This document shows, in pieces, positions 8,220 to 17,379 of a stretch of DNA of 64,000 nt. Made by a program: the position numbers and the translations under genes. The stretch is from JACMLC01 sp963817025 (lineage in GTDB: Bacteria > Acidobacteriota > Blastocatellia > Pyrinomonadales > Pyrinomonadaceae): NCBI GenBank assembly GCA_963817025.1, contig CAWFML010000005.1:1550001-1614000 (forward strand), given 5' to 3'. A model generated the notes under the pieces. The model was not told where the DNA came from, ran no database searches, and saw only the letters and a program-made list of their open reading frames with translations. Each line of letters begins with the position of its first letter. The stretch's first letter is position 1.

Positions 8220-9452
8220 ATGCCGAAAAGAATCTGGCTCGTTTCAGAGCTTTATTACCCGGAAGAAACTTCCACCGGATATTACATCACGAAGATCGCA
8301 GAGGGTCTCGCGGATCGCTTTGAAGTTCATGTGCTGTGCGGCCAGCCAGCCTATTTCAATCGCGGCGTCCGCGCGCCGCGCAGAGAGACGCATAACGGCG
8401 TCGAGATTGAAAGATGTCTGGGCACGACGCTGGACAAAAACAAGATGTGGGGCCGGATGCTCAATCTCGTCACGCTGACTCTGACAATCTTCTGGCGTGC
8501 GGTGCTGCAATTCAGGCGCGGCGATGAAGTGCTGGTCGTCACAGCCCCGCCCACCTTTCCCTTTATCACCAAGTGGGCCTGTCGCCTGCGCGGCGCAAAA
8601 TATCTGCTGCTGATTCATGACAACTATCCTGAGATTTTGATTGCGGTCAAGGATGTCAAACCCGATGCGGCCTTTGTGCGGTTGATGCACTGGATGAACA
8701 GGCGGCTCTATAAAGGCGCAGCAAAGATCATCGTCGTAGGCCGTGACATGAAAGAACTCCTGACGCGGAAGATGGACGGAGACGATTCGCGCATCATCAA
8801 TATTCCGAACTGGGCAGAGCTTGAGAGAGTTGACCCCGCGCCGCGCGAGGATAATACGCTGCTCAAAGATTTGGGACTGATGGACAAATTCGTGATGCTC
8901 TATGTCGGCAACATGGGTTACGCAAATGACATGGAAAGCATCCTGTGGTGCGCCGAGCAATTGAAGGGGCGAGAAGAGTTTCATTTCCTCTTTATCGGCA
9001 ACGGCGTTAAAAGACGCTGGCTCGAAGCGACTGTCAAAGAACACTCGCTCAACAACATCACAATCCTGCCGCCGCGACCGCGCGACGACCAGCGAAACTT
9101 TCTCAACGCCTGCGACATCGCGCTCATCTCGCTTGTCAAAAACATGCTCGGCGTTTCAATGCCGAGCCGGACTTATAACACGCTGGCATCCGGCAAGCCG
9201 ATGATCGGTATCGCAGACCCTGCGTCAGAGTTGTCGCGCGTGATAAAGGAAGAGCGTGTCGGGTGGCTTGTCCCGACGGGAGAAAAAGAACTCCTGCTCG
9301 AAGCGATAATAGAAGCACAGTCATGCCCGCAGAGGCGTGCCGAGATGGGACATCGCGCGCGTCTCGCGGCAGAGAAAAAATATTCTTTACGCAAAGCTGT
9401 CGAAGATTATCGAGCGGTTTTTCTGAGTAACGATGTCGCGCAAAGTGGATAA
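8220..9452 (+). CDS. WbuB-like GT4 glycosyltransferase
   Basis: 410-residue GT-B glycosyltransferase that begins MPKRIWLVSELYYPEETSTG, the characteristic opening of the WbuB family (putative L-FucNAc transferases beside fnlABC in E. coli O26). The donor domain has FVMLYVGNMGYANDMESIL and SMPSRTYNTLASGKPMIGIAD in place of the strict E-x7-E motif, also usual for this group. ATG 8220 is chosen over an in-frame TTG at 8187 because the upstream codons lie in an inverted repeat. Co-occurrence with the CapE/RmlD/WecB cassette fits transfer of the 2-acetamido-2,6-dideoxy-L-hexose made there. Its 3' end overlaps the next gene by 20 bp. Confidence 0.85.
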   Translation: MPKRIWLVSELYYPEETSTGYYITKIAEGLADRFEVHVLCGQPAYFNRGVRAPRRETHNGVEIERCLGTTLDKNKMWGRMLNLVTLTLTIFWRAVLQFRRGDEVLVVTAPPTFPFITKWACRLRGAKYLLLIHDNYPEILIAVKDVKPDAAFVRLMHWMNRRLYKGAAKIIVVGRDMKELLTRKMDGDDSRIINIPNWAELERVDPAPREDNTLLKDLGLMDKFVMLYVGNMGYANDMESILWCAEQLKGREEFHFLFIGNGVKRRWLEATVKEHSLNNITILPPRPRDDQRNFLNACDIALISLVKNMLGVSMPSRTYNTLASGKPMIGIADPASELSRVIKEERVGWLVPTGEKELLLEAIIEAQSCPQRRAEMGHRARLAAEKKYSLRKAVEDYRAVFLSNDVAQSG

Positions 9453-10443
9453 ACGACAAGCCGGCGAGACGGAAGGGCTGCGCGTTCTGGTGACGGGAGC
9501 CACGGGGTTCGTCGGCTCCGCCATTGTGGAGCATTGCCTTCGCGCGGGAATGCAGGTCAACACTCTGGGGCGCAAAGCCGCTGGCCCGGATTCGCCGCCA
9601 AACTATTTTCAAGGCGATATTACAGAGCCTGAAAGCTTAAAGGCGGCGATGTCGGGCGTTGATTGCGTGGTGCATTCGGCGGGGCTGGCACACCAGTTTA
9701 ATAAGACGGCGGACGAGCTGTTCATAAAAAATAATATAGAGGGCACAGCGAATGTTGCCCGTGCTGCCGTCGAGGCGGGTGTGCGCCATTTCGTTCTAAT
9801 CAGCTCGATCACAGTCTATGGCGCGCGTGATTCTCAGCTCTGCGACGAGACTGCCGAATGTCAGCCGCAGACTTTTTATGCTGAGAGTAAATTGCTGGCA
9901 GAGCGGCGCGCGGGCGAAATCATCGGCCAGTCGGGCGCGTGTCTGACCATCTTGCGTCTATCGGTTGTTTATGGCGAAGGCGACGGCGGGAACATCTTGA
10001 GACTGATGCGGACGATTGACCGCAAACGCTTTGTCTGGATTGGCCGCGGCGAAAATCGCAAGACCATCGTGCACAGAGATGATGTGGCGCGTGCCTGCGT
10101 GGCAGCCTTGAGCGCGCAGTGTCAGGGAACAAGCGTTTATAATCTCTGCGGCTATGCCCCAACGATGCGCGAGATGGTGGGGATTATGTCGGACGCGCTG
10201 GGGAGAAAACCGCCGCGCTGGCACATTCCGCAGGGCTTTGCGCTTGGGCTGGCGAAAACTGCAACCGCGCTGACAGGCGGCTATTCAAAGTTTGCCACGC
10301 TCCATGATGTTATAAAAAAATGGCTCATCAACGATCTGTTTGACGGGCGAAAGTTCAGAGATGATTTCGGCTTTGAGCCACAGGTGAGTCTCGAAGAGGG
10401 ATTGCGCCGCGAAGTCCACTGGTATCAAAGCCGCATCCGATAA
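9433..10443 (+). CDS. NAD-dependent sugar epimerase/4-keto reductase (WbpV-like SDR)
   Basis: 336-residue extended SDR with VLVTGATGFVGSAIVE near residue 18, the catalytic Ser/Tyr/Lys set in LISSITVYG and YAESK, and a C-terminal substrate loop. It resembles UDP-4-keto-6-deoxy-GlcNAc reductases (WbpV, WreQ), and its position before a WecA/WbpL-like transferase and a WbpM-like dehydratase repeats the WbpV-WbpL-WbpM arrangement of Pseudomonas O-antigen loci. It would then make UDP-D-QuiNAc or UDP-D-FucNAc. A UDP-glucose 4-epimerase role cannot be excluded. The stop codon TAA falls inside GCATCCGATAACG, a one-mismatch copy of the 13-mer described in the findings. Confidence 0.75.
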   Translation: MSRKVDKRQAGETEGLRVLVTGATGFVGSAIVEHCLRAGMQVNTLGRKAAGPDSPPNYFQGDITEPESLKAAMSGVDCVVHSAGLAHQFNKTADELFIKNNIEGTANVARAAVEAGVRHFVLISSITVYGARDSQLCDETAECQPQTFYAESKLLAERRAGEIIGQSGACLTILRLSVVYGEGDGGNILRLMRTIDRKRFVWIGRGENRKTIVHRDDVARACVAALSAQCQGTSVYNLCGYAPTMREMVGIMSDALGRKPPRWHIPQGFALGLAKTATALTGGYSKFATLHDVIKKWLINDLFDGRKFRDDFGFEPQVSLEEGLRREVHWYQSRIR

Positions 10444-10465
10444 CGTCTCCGGTGTGAATCGGATT

Positions 10466-10493
10466 TTGTGCCGGATTTTATGATTGCTATCAT
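10466..10493 (+). promoter_or_regulatory. candidate sigma-70 promoter
   Basis: TTGTGC at 10466 and TATCAT at 10488, separated by 16 bp, lie 55 bp before the beta-helix protein gene, in a 104-bp gap after the SDR. Fair but not perfect match to consensus. Confidence 0.4.
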
Positions 10494-10547
10494 CATTGCA
10501 AGACCGGCGTTTGGGATGATGGTGTTTGAGAGGGAAGGGGTAGTGTC

Positions 10548-12260
10548 ATGAAGAGGTTTGTGCTGAAGACGGGTTTCTCAAGATTTGTAATCCTGTTAAT
10601 GCTGGGGACATGTCTGCATACTATTATCAAAGCGCAGTATAGATTGCCTGAATGGCCTGCGGGGCAGAATCCGGCTCAGCTTGTCCCGGCGCAATTGATG
10701 CCCTCGCTGCAAGATCAAACCAGCACGCTCAGTCAGGAGTCGCGCGAGACTTTTAATGTGCGGCTTCTGGGCGCGCGTGGCAACGGGCGGACGGATGACA
10801 CGGCTGCCATACGCGCCGCTGTGCAGTTGATTGCACAGGCCGGAGGCGGAAGGCTCTATTTCCCCAACGGAGTTTACCCGATTAGCGGTTCGATTGATCT
10901 TCCGTCCGGCATCACGATTGAAGGCACAAACGGTTCTTACAGCGGAAACTGCAAGCTGCTTCTGACCAAGCCAAATCAAGCTGTATTTACCATCGGCGAA
11001 AACCGTCGGCGCATCAGCATCAGCAATATCGAATTGAAGGCTAACCCGCTCTCTGCTCCGCCCTATGTGATGAGCAAGTCAACAGGCGTTTCCGCGAGAG
11101 GTTCTGCGCCGAACAGCAGTTTCGAGATCGAGTTCAGGAACATGACCTTCACCGGATTCGACCGTGGAATCAGCGTCGAAGACTCTCAGAATCAAGGGGC
11201 CTGGCAGTTTGATAATGTGCTGGTGGATCACTGCACGTTTGCCGAAAGCACCTATGGAATTTATCTGGACACGCAGAACGCTGACTACTGGAAGATAAAC
11301 AACTGCTGGTTCAGCAATCTCCCGGGAGGGTATGGTATCTACCTGAGACAGTCAGGATTTGTGACGATTGACACGACCCACGGCGGCGGCCCTCCGGCTG
11401 CCAAAGCTCGCGGCATTAAGATGGGCAGCACCTTTATCTACGTCGGAGGCGCGCACGGCACGCTGACGATTATCAATGCCCAGAGTGAAGAGGTGGATAA
11501 CTTCATGGAGGTCGTCGGGCCTTCTAACTATACTTATCCGATTACGGTCATCAATTCGATCATCGGGCCTAACGTCAAGCTCCGCGCCAATTGCGTTTAT
11601 GTCAGCCTCGGTAACACTTATATCACGGGCACAGTGCAGACTGTGGATCAGGGAACGGATGTGTTGATTCACAGCATCGGCGATGTGGCGGTCAATCCTG
11701 CCAATACTCTCGACACGCCGAAGAACGCCAGTCCCTTCAAACTGCAAGCCAATAGCCGCGTCGTCATCGGCACAAACATTCATCGAGTGGATTTCGGCAA
11801 TCCCACGACATTTGGGCGCGGCGTGGGCATCGGCGCAGACCCCGTCGCGGATGCGCTGCTCAATCTCTCAACGCCTATAGATAACGCTGTGCAACTAAGG
11901 CTCGGCAGCCCGCAGGGTTTTTATTATGACTTCTTCCGTGACACGACGGGCTATCTCAACTTTCGTGGCAACCAGCAGGGATACGTAGGTTATCGCTTCA
12001 ATGGTGATATAGTGCCGGCAGTAACCAGAAGCGGAAACCTCGGCACGGACAAAACACGCTGGGCCAGCGTCAATGCCGTCAGAGTCGTAAGCGGAGATGC
12101 CATCCTGTCTGACAAAAACACTGGCGAAGAGCTTTACAGGATTCGAGAAGACCAGAACAACATTTACTTTGAGGATATACGGACAGGCAAGCAGATGATG
12201 CGACTCGACCGCGACGGCAATCTTCACGTCAGCGGAAAAGTTTATCAGGATTCAAAGTGA
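10548..12260 (+). CDS. secreted right-handed beta-helix protein (pectate-lyase-3/tailspike-like)
   Basis: 570-residue protein with an N-terminal signal peptide (hydrophobic residues about 12-28 of MKRFVLKTGFSRFVILLMLG, then TIIKAQ). Residues about 65-90 read FNVRLLGARGNGRTDDTAAI, the start motif of Pectate_lyase_3 beta-helices, followed by GGGRLYFPNGVYPISGSI and a long helix rich in N, G and aromatic rungs. The last 130 residues (LGTDKTRWASVNA, MRLDRDGNLHVSGKVYQ) look like the C-terminal part of phage tail fibres and tailspikes. Such proteins in exopolysaccharide loci are thought to trim or bind the polymer; no catalytic residues can be assigned here. AGGGAAGGGG upstream of ATG 10548 is a strong ribosome site. 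The nested repeat follows. Confidence 0.8.
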   Translation: MKRFVLKTGFSRFVILLMLGTCLHTIIKAQYRLPEWPAGQNPAQLVPAQLMPSLQDQTSTLSQESRETFNVRLLGARGNGRTDDTAAIRAAVQLIAQAGGGRLYFPNGVYPISGSIDLPSGITIEGTNGSYSGNCKLLLTKPNQAVFTIGENRRRISISNIELKANPLSAPPYVMSKSTGVSARGSAPNSSFEIEFRNMTFTGFDRGISVEDSQNQGAWQFDNVLVDHCTFAESTYGIYLDTQNADYWKINNCWFSNLPGGYGIYLRQSGFVTIDTTHGGGPPAAKARGIKMGSTFIYVGGAHGTLTIINAQSEEVDNFMEVVGPSNYTYPITVINSIIGPNVKLRANCVYVSLGNTYITGTVQTVDQGTDVLIHSIGDVAVNPANTLDTPKNASPFKLQANSRVVIGTNIHRVDFGNPTTFGRGVGIGADPVADALLNLSTPIDNAVQLRLGSPQGFYYDFFRDTTGYLNFRGNQQGYVGYRFNGDIVPAVTRSGNLGTDKTRWASVNAVRVVSGDAILSDKNTGEELYRIREDQNNIYFEDIRTGKQMMRLDRDGNLHVSGKVYQDSK

Positions 12261-12297
12261 GCTGTAGTTTCAATTCTCAAGAAAGATAATGCTTCAA

Positions 12298-12396
12298 CCC
12301 TTTGCGACTTAGATTTTAACTTTGCGCCACCAGCGAGAAACGGTTGTGTTTCGCGCTGGTGGCGCAAATAAAGAAAGACTCAAGGCCGCAAAGAAC
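12298..12396. repeat. nested palindromic intergenic repeat, copy 3
   Basis: Inner arms GCGCCACCAGCG (12324-12335) and CGCTGGTGGCGC (12354-12365) are again perfect, and outer arms CCCTTTGCGACTTAG and CTCAAGGCCGCAAAG are imperfect. Placed between the beta-helix gene and the undecaprenyl-phosphate transferase gene. Confidence 0.85.
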
Positions 12397-12446
12397 CGGT
12401 TTTAAGAAACCCCTCAAGCTGCGAGCTTGAATTGTGTAGCTGGAAA

Positions 12447-13517
12447 ATGCTCAGAGCCATCGGACTCAGCCTGATCTCGTTTAGCCTCGCCTACTGTGGC
12501 GTGGCTTTGCTGCGTCGCTGGGCAGAGCGTCGCCAGATTTTGGATGTGCCGAACGAGCGCAGCTCGCACACCCTGCCGACTCCGCGCGGAGGCGGTCTAG
12601 CCATCGTCATTGTGACGCTCGCGGCATGGCTTATCTATAGCTGGACTTTTCTGGACTACTGGCCTCTGCTTCCATATATCGTCGGCGCGGCGCTTATCGC
12701 CGGCATTAGCTGGATTGACGATTTGAGAGATGTTCCGACTATCGTGCGTCTAGCGGTGCACGGGCTGGCGGCGGCGCTTGCGATCTTGAGTTTTGATTAC
12801 TGGCATACGACGGACATTTCGCTCTTTCAACAGTTAAAGCTCGGCTGGCTCGGATTGCCTATCACTTTTCTCTGGATTGTGGGCCTGACGAACGCTTACA
12901 ATTTCATGGATGGCGTGGATGGAATTGCGGGCGCGCAGGCCGTGGTGGTCGGTTTGGGCTGGGCTTTGCTCGGCTGGTTGGGCCATCAAACGCATGTCAG
13001 CGTGATGGGACTGCTGCTGGCCGGAACCGCTTTGGGGTTCCTGCTGCATAACTGGCCGCCCGCGCGCATCTTTATGGGGGATGTCGGAAGCGCGTTTCTG
13101 GGTTATACTTTCGCCGTTCTACCTTTGATGGCCGCACATGCGCCGCAGGCGGATTCCCGCCTCGCTCTTATTGGCGCACTCCTGCTATGGCCCTTTATCT
13201 TTGATAGCTCTTTTACTTTCCTGCGCCGCGCCCTGCATGGCGAAAATGTTTTCGCAGCACATCGCACGCATCTTTACCAGCGACTGGTTATCGCAGGCCG
13301 CACGCACCTGTTTGCCACGCTGCTCTATGCTATGTTGGCTCTGGTGGGCGCGGCGCTCGCTGCGGCGTGGCTCGGCGGGATACACGGCAGCGGGGCTGCG
13401 ATTATTATCTTAATTCCGTTACTGTCTCTCTTGCTCTGGCGATTTGTCGTCAGAGAGGAGCGACGGGTGGCGGCGCGCAAAATGTCAACACAGGTAGCGA
13501 TTCTGGGCGAGCAATGA
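12447..13517 (+). CDS. undecaprenyl-phosphate HexNAc-1-phosphate transferase (WecA/WbpL-like)
   Basis: 356-residue polytopic membrane enzyme of the MraY/WecA (PNPT) family. Diagnostic motifs are NERSSHTLPTPRGGG near the N-terminus, SWIDDLRDVP (the DD metal motif), NAYNFMDGVDGIAG, IFMGDVGSAFLGY and the late cytoplasmic FAAHRTHLYQRL, equivalent to the H-x-H/Y loop. About ten hydrophobic segments are present. It should load the first sugar phosphate onto undecaprenyl phosphate, starting the glycan. ATG 12447 gives the best N-terminus; a TTG at 12432 is in frame. The stop overlaps the next ATG (ATGA at 13514), so expression with the WbpM-like enzyme is coupled. Confidence 0.88.
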   Translation: MLRAIGLSLISFSLAYCGVALLRRWAERRQILDVPNERSSHTLPTPRGGGLAIVIVTLAAWLIYSWTFLDYWPLLPYIVGAALIAGISWIDDLRDVPTIVRLAVHGLAAALAILSFDYWHTTDISLFQQLKLGWLGLPITFLWIVGLTNAYNFMDGVDGIAGAQAVVVGLGWALLGWLGHQTHVSVMGLLLAGTALGFLLHNWPPARIFMGDVGSAFLGYTFAVLPLMAAHAPQADSRLALIGALLLWPFIFDSSFTFLRRALHGENVFAAHRTHLYQRLVIAGRTHLFATLLYAMLALVGAALAAAWLGGIHGSGAAIIILIPLLSLLLWRFVVREERRVAARKMSTQVAILGEQ

Positions 13518-15505
13518 TTAAAGAAGAACAAATGACTAGAGGACGCAAAGGGAGTCAGGATGGAGCACGTCTGTGGTGGACCAATCTGCTGACCCGGCAG
13601 ATGCAGTTCGTCATGGACTTGTTCGTGCTCATTCTGGCCTTCGCCTTCGCCTACCTTTTGCGCTTTGATTTCCATATCCCTGAGTACTGGCTGTTCACGG
13701 CCATGACCCAGATGCCCTACGTCGTCCTGATTCAATTTACAGTCTTGATTCTGACGGGCGTTTATTCTTTCGTCTGGAAATATGTAGGACTGGCAGAGGT
13801 CAGAGCCTTTATGATGGCGGCGGCTGTTTCCGCCATGCCGGTTCTGTTGCTCAGATTGGGGCTGCCGGATAAATATTCTATCTGGCAAGTGCCGCTCTCG
13901 GTCATCGTGATGGATACGATGCTGGCGTTCGGCGGCGTTTTGGGCGTGAGAGTCCTGCGGCGCACGATGTACGAGCGTTATGAGAAGCGGCGCAAGGAAC
14001 AGCGCGCGAGCAATAAGCCCAAGCGCCGCGTGCTGCTCATCGGAGCGGGGCGCGCGGGCGTGCTGGCGGCGAAAGAGATACAGGGGCGCGGCGATATAGA
14101 CCTCGATGTCAGAGGCTTCGTTGACGACGATTTAAGAAAGAAAGGCTCTGTCATACACCGCGTCAAGGTGCTCGGCTCGACAGAAGACTTGCAGCATCTT
14201 GTCCGCGTGCTGGACATAGATCACGTCGTCATCACCATCGCGCAGGCTTCACGTCATGAGTTGAGGCGTCTGGTTGAGCTGTGCGAAAAGATTCCGGTTA
14301 AAGTGCGTATCATCCCCGGCCTCTTCGAGATTTTGCAGGGGCGCGTCGAGGTCAGCCGCATCCGCGACCTTCAAATTGAAGACCTTTTGGGCCGCGAGCC
14401 TATCAAGCTCGACGAAGCAGGGATGAGTCGTTTTCTGGCGGGCAAGACTGTGATGGTCACGGGCGCGGGCGGCTCTATCGGTTCCGAGCTTGCGCGGCAG
14501 GTCGCGCGTTTTGAGCCTTCCTGCCTGCTGCTGGTCGAGCGTGCAGAGTTTGCGCTCTTCAGTATTGATTGCGAGCTGCGCGAGACCTGTCCGGAGATGA
14601 ACATACTGGCCCTCACGGCTGACATCTCTGACGAATCGCGTATGCGCTCGATCTTTGCCACCTACAAGCCTGACGTGGTCGTGCATGCCGCCGCGCACAA
14701 GCATGTGCCGATGATGGAATTCAACCCGACAGAAGCGATCAAGAACAACGTGCTGGGAACACGCATGCTGGCAGAGATAGCCGGGCAATCCGGAACCGAA
14801 GCGTTTGTGCTGATCTCTACGGACAAAGCCGTCAGGCCAACGTCCGTGATGGGAGCTTCAAAACGCGTTGCAGAGCTTGTGATACAGGATTTGGATGGAC
14901 GCTACGACACGCGCTATGTGGCCGTCAGGTTCGGCAACGTCATCGGCTCGGCAGGCTCTGTGATTCCGATTTTCCGCGAGCAGATACGCAAGGGCGGGCC
15001 TGTGACGGTCACGCATCCGGAGATGGTGCGATACTTTATGACGATCCCCGAGGCCGTACAGCTTGTGCTTCAGGCGGGCGCGATGGGCGAGGGCGGCGAG
15101 ATTTTCATTCTCGACATGGGCGAGCCTGTGCGGATTCTCGAACTCGCCAAAGACACTATCACGCTTTCCGGCTTTAAGCCGTATGAAGATATTGACATCG
15201 TCTTTACGGGCATCCGCCCCGGCGAAAAATTATTTGAAGAGCTGCAAACGGACGGCGAAGATGTGGCGAAAACGCGCCATCCCAAAATCTTTATCGGCAA
15301 AATCGCGGCTTATCCAACGGAGAAAGTGCGTCATGCGCTTGAGCGTTTGACAGTGCTCGCAGGTGACGGCGAGGGACATGAGTTGAGACAATTCCTCAGA
15401 GAGTTGTTGCCCGAAGCCAATCTGAAGATAGACGCAGTGGTGATAACGCCTGCGGCCAATTCGCCGCTCGCACAAAAAGCAGTCGCCAGAAGCCTTCATT
15501 CCTGA
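13514..15505 (+). CDS. membrane UDP-GlcNAc 4,6-dehydratase (WbpM/FlaA1-like)
   Basis: 663-residue protein with four N-terminal membrane helices (residues about 25-140), a CoA_binding_3-like Rossmann domain with VLLIGAGRAGVLAAKEIQ, then a Polysacc_synt_2 catalytic domain starting MVTGAGGSIGSELARQ. The active-site stretch STDKAVRPTSVMGASKR has Met in the YxxxK tyrosine position, as in WbpM. VFTGIRPGEKLFEELQ is the family substrate signature. It should convert UDP-GlcNAc to the 4-keto-6-deoxy-D-sugar used by the upstream WbpV-like reductase. The reading frame extends 49 codons upstream inside the previous gene, but ATG 13514 with the ATGA overlap is far more likely. Confidence 0.9.
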   Translation: MIKEEQMTRGRKGSQDGARLWWTNLLTRQMQFVMDLFVLILAFAFAYLLRFDFHIPEYWLFTAMTQMPYVVLIQFTVLILTGVYSFVWKYVGLAEVRAFMMAAAVSAMPVLLLRLGLPDKYSIWQVPLSVIVMDTMLAFGGVLGVRVLRRTMYERYEKRRKEQRASNKPKRRVLLIGAGRAGVLAAKEIQGRGDIDLDVRGFVDDDLRKKGSVIHRVKVLGSTEDLQHLVRVLDIDHVVITIAQASRHELRRLVELCEKIPVKVRIIPGLFEILQGRVEVSRIRDLQIEDLLGREPIKLDEAGMSRFLAGKTVMVTGAGGSIGSELARQVARFEPSCLLLVERAEFALFSIDCELRETCPEMNILALTADISDESRMRSIFATYKPDVVVHAAAHKHVPMMEFNPTEAIKNNVLGTRMLAEIAGQSGTEAFVLISTDKAVRPTSVMGASKRVAELVIQDLDGRYDTRYVAVRFGNVIGSAGSVIPIFREQIRKGGPVTVTHPEMVRYFMTIPEAVQLVLQAGAMGEGGEIFILDMGEPVRILELAKDTITLSGFKPYEDIDIVFTGIRPGEKLFEELQTDGEDVAKTRHPKIFIGKIAAYPTEKVRHALERLTVLAGDGEGHELRQFLRELLPEANLKIDAVVITPAANSPLAQKAVARSLHS

Positions 15506-15725
15506 CGAGCATTCGCCAGCCACTTTCGCTTGGTCAAGAATATTGGCTGATGCGACCGCCGTTGCCGCAGCCATCCTGTGATGGAGACGCTTTTGCCACC
15601 AAGCAGATAATGCCACGGTCGAATAAACGATTTTGAGTTAAATACTAATACCGGAACAGGGACGGTTCACGAATGAGCGCGATGAGCAACGAAATAGATA
15701 GCGCGCTCATAGAAAATTAACAGTA

Positions 15726-17243
15726 ATGCAGAGAGTCGAAGAGCAGGAAAGAGCCGTTCCCCACATTCGCGGGCGCGCGAGCGTCGCACGGACGGGCGCA
15801 ACGGCGTGGCGTCCACGTATTCTGGTATGGTTCGAGCGGCTGATCTTTTCCGTGCTTCTGTTCGTCATCGTGCTGACGGCGATTCCTTACGGGTCTGTCG
15901 AGCCGTGGTGGGAAGCGATTTTTCAGTGTTTTATTTTTTCACTGGTTGCGTTGTGGATTATAGAGGGATTGATTCGCGGGAGTTGGGGCGTCAGGGGAGT
16001 CAGCATGTTGATTCCTCTGCTGGCATTCGTCGCTTATGCATTCGTGCAGACGATTCCATTGCGCCCGGCAGCGAGCGGGTGGCCGAGCATCAGCGCAGAC
16101 CCATTCGGGACGCGCTTTGTCGCCTACAAACTCCTCGCGCTCGCGCTGGCCGGAGCCTTGCTGTTGCGCTATACCAACAGCCGCAGGCGTCTGCGCGCGC
16201 TGATTTACGTCGTGCTCGTCACGGCGGTCGTGAGCGCGCTCTTCGGGATGATACGCGAGACGACGCATCAGGACGCGCCCGGCTTTCTGTTACCGCAGCT
16301 CAGACCGCAGACCGGCTACGGGCAGTTTATCAATCGCAACCACTTCGCCTATCTGATGGAGATGGCATTCGGTTTAGCCTTCGGGCTGGCAATCGCCAGA
16401 GGCGAAAACAAAGACCGCTTGATTTATATCGCAGCCGCTTTGCCTGTCTGGATAGCATTGGTGCTCTCGACCTCGCGCGGCGGCATCTTCAGCATGATGT
16501 GCCAGCTGCTCTTTCTGGTGCTGATGTACGGCCTGATGCGTCCCGCGCAAAGCGCAACCGAAACTCAGAGTCGCTTCTCTTTGCTCCTGCATCGCGTGAT
16601 GGGCAAACTGCCTGTACGCATCCTGCTGGTTGCAGGTCTGCTCGGCGCGCTGGTGATCGGCGTGTTCTGGATCGGCGGCGACCCTCTGGCTAAAAGAATG
16701 GAGACCCTGCAAACAGAAGTTTCGAGCGATGACGCGGGAGCCAACGAGGGAGCGCGCCGCATTCAAATCTGGCAGGCGACGTGGAAGATATTCAAGGATC
16801 ATCCGGTGACCGGAATCGGTTTCGGAAGTTACTGGGTGGCAATCACAGAATACTACAATGTGCCCGGCAAAAAGAGGCCGTATGAAGCGCACAACGATTA
16901 TCTGGAATTGCTGGTCAGCGGCGGCCTCGTCGCTGTTGCGCTCGGCCTCTGGCTGATGTACTCGGTCATCAAACGGATACGCAAAACTTTTCAATCGAGA
17001 GATGCTTTTCGCCGTGCCGCCTGTCTGGGGGCGACGGCTGGCCTTTTCGGAATCGCTGTCCATAGTCTCGTTGATTTTGGCCTGCACATTACCATCAACG
17101 CGCTGGTCTGTGTGGCTTTAACCGTAATTGCGACAGTTGAAATAAAATCGGAATCCGAAGATGCGGTATCGTCAACCCGCATGCGTCGCCAGCGCGAAAC
17201 TAGCCCTGCGATGGCAGACGGCTCTAATGTCATAAAAAGATAA
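15726..17243 (+). CDS. O-antigen polymerase/ligase family membrane protein
   Basis: 505-residue polytopic protein with about eleven hydrophobic segments. The Wzy_C/WaaL signature is clear: FINRNHFAYLMEMAFGLAF in the middle, LVLSTSRGGIFSMM, then the periplasmic loop HPVTGIGFGSYWVAITEYYN and YEAHNDYLELLVSGGLVAV. These proteins either polymerise repeat units (Wzy) or ligate finished glycan (WaaL); sequence alone does not separate the two. It follows the WbpM-like gene after a 220-bp gap in which I see no gene. No Wzx flippase or chain-length regulator is present in the window. Confidence 0.85.
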   Translation: MQRVEEQERAVPHIRGRASVARTGATAWRPRILVWFERLIFSVLLFVIVLTAIPYGSVEPWWEAIFQCFIFSLVALWIIEGLIRGSWGVRGVSMLIPLLAFVAYAFVQTIPLRPAASGWPSISADPFGTRFVAYKLLALALAGALLLRYTNSRRRLRALIYVVLVTAVVSALFGMIRETTHQDAPGFLLPQLRPQTGYGQFINRNHFAYLMEMAFGLAFGLAIARGENKDRLIYIAAALPVWIALVLSTSRGGIFSMMCQLLFLVLMYGLMRPAQSATETQSRFSLLLHRVMGKLPVRILLVAGLLGALVIGVFWIGGDPLAKRMETLQTEVSSDDAGANEGARRIQIWQATWKIFKDHPVTGIGFGSYWVAITEYYNVPGKKRPYEAHNDYLELLVSGGLVAVALGLWLMYSVIKRIRKTFQSRDAFRRAACLGATAGLFGIAVHSLVDFGLHITINALVCVALTVIATVEIKSESEDAVSSTRMRRQRETSPAMADGSNVIKR

Positions 17244-17264
17244 CATAGGGTTTCTGTATTATCG

Positions 17265-17293
17265 TTGACGGTCAAATTGGTTAGGACTACAAT
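17265..17293 (+). promoter_or_regulatory. sigma-70-like promoter
   Basis: TTGACG (17265-17270) and TACAAT (17288-17293) are separated by exactly 17 bp, 87 bp before the FecR-like gene. This is one of the best promoter matches in the window and suggests that the FecR/TPR/kinase section is transcribed separately from the sugar genes. Confidence 0.65.
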
Positions 17294-17379
17294 CACGCAC
17301 TCTCTAATTTAATAGCCGTGCTCAGAGAAGGCTATTTCGTTGTAAGTGCTTTACACCTTGGTCAAAGGAGATTCAGGCA

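Noticed and set aside
13367..13513. 49-codon N-terminal extension of the WbpM-like protein
   Set aside because: It lies wholly inside the upstream transferase gene, and the ATGA overlap at 13514 gives the expected start.
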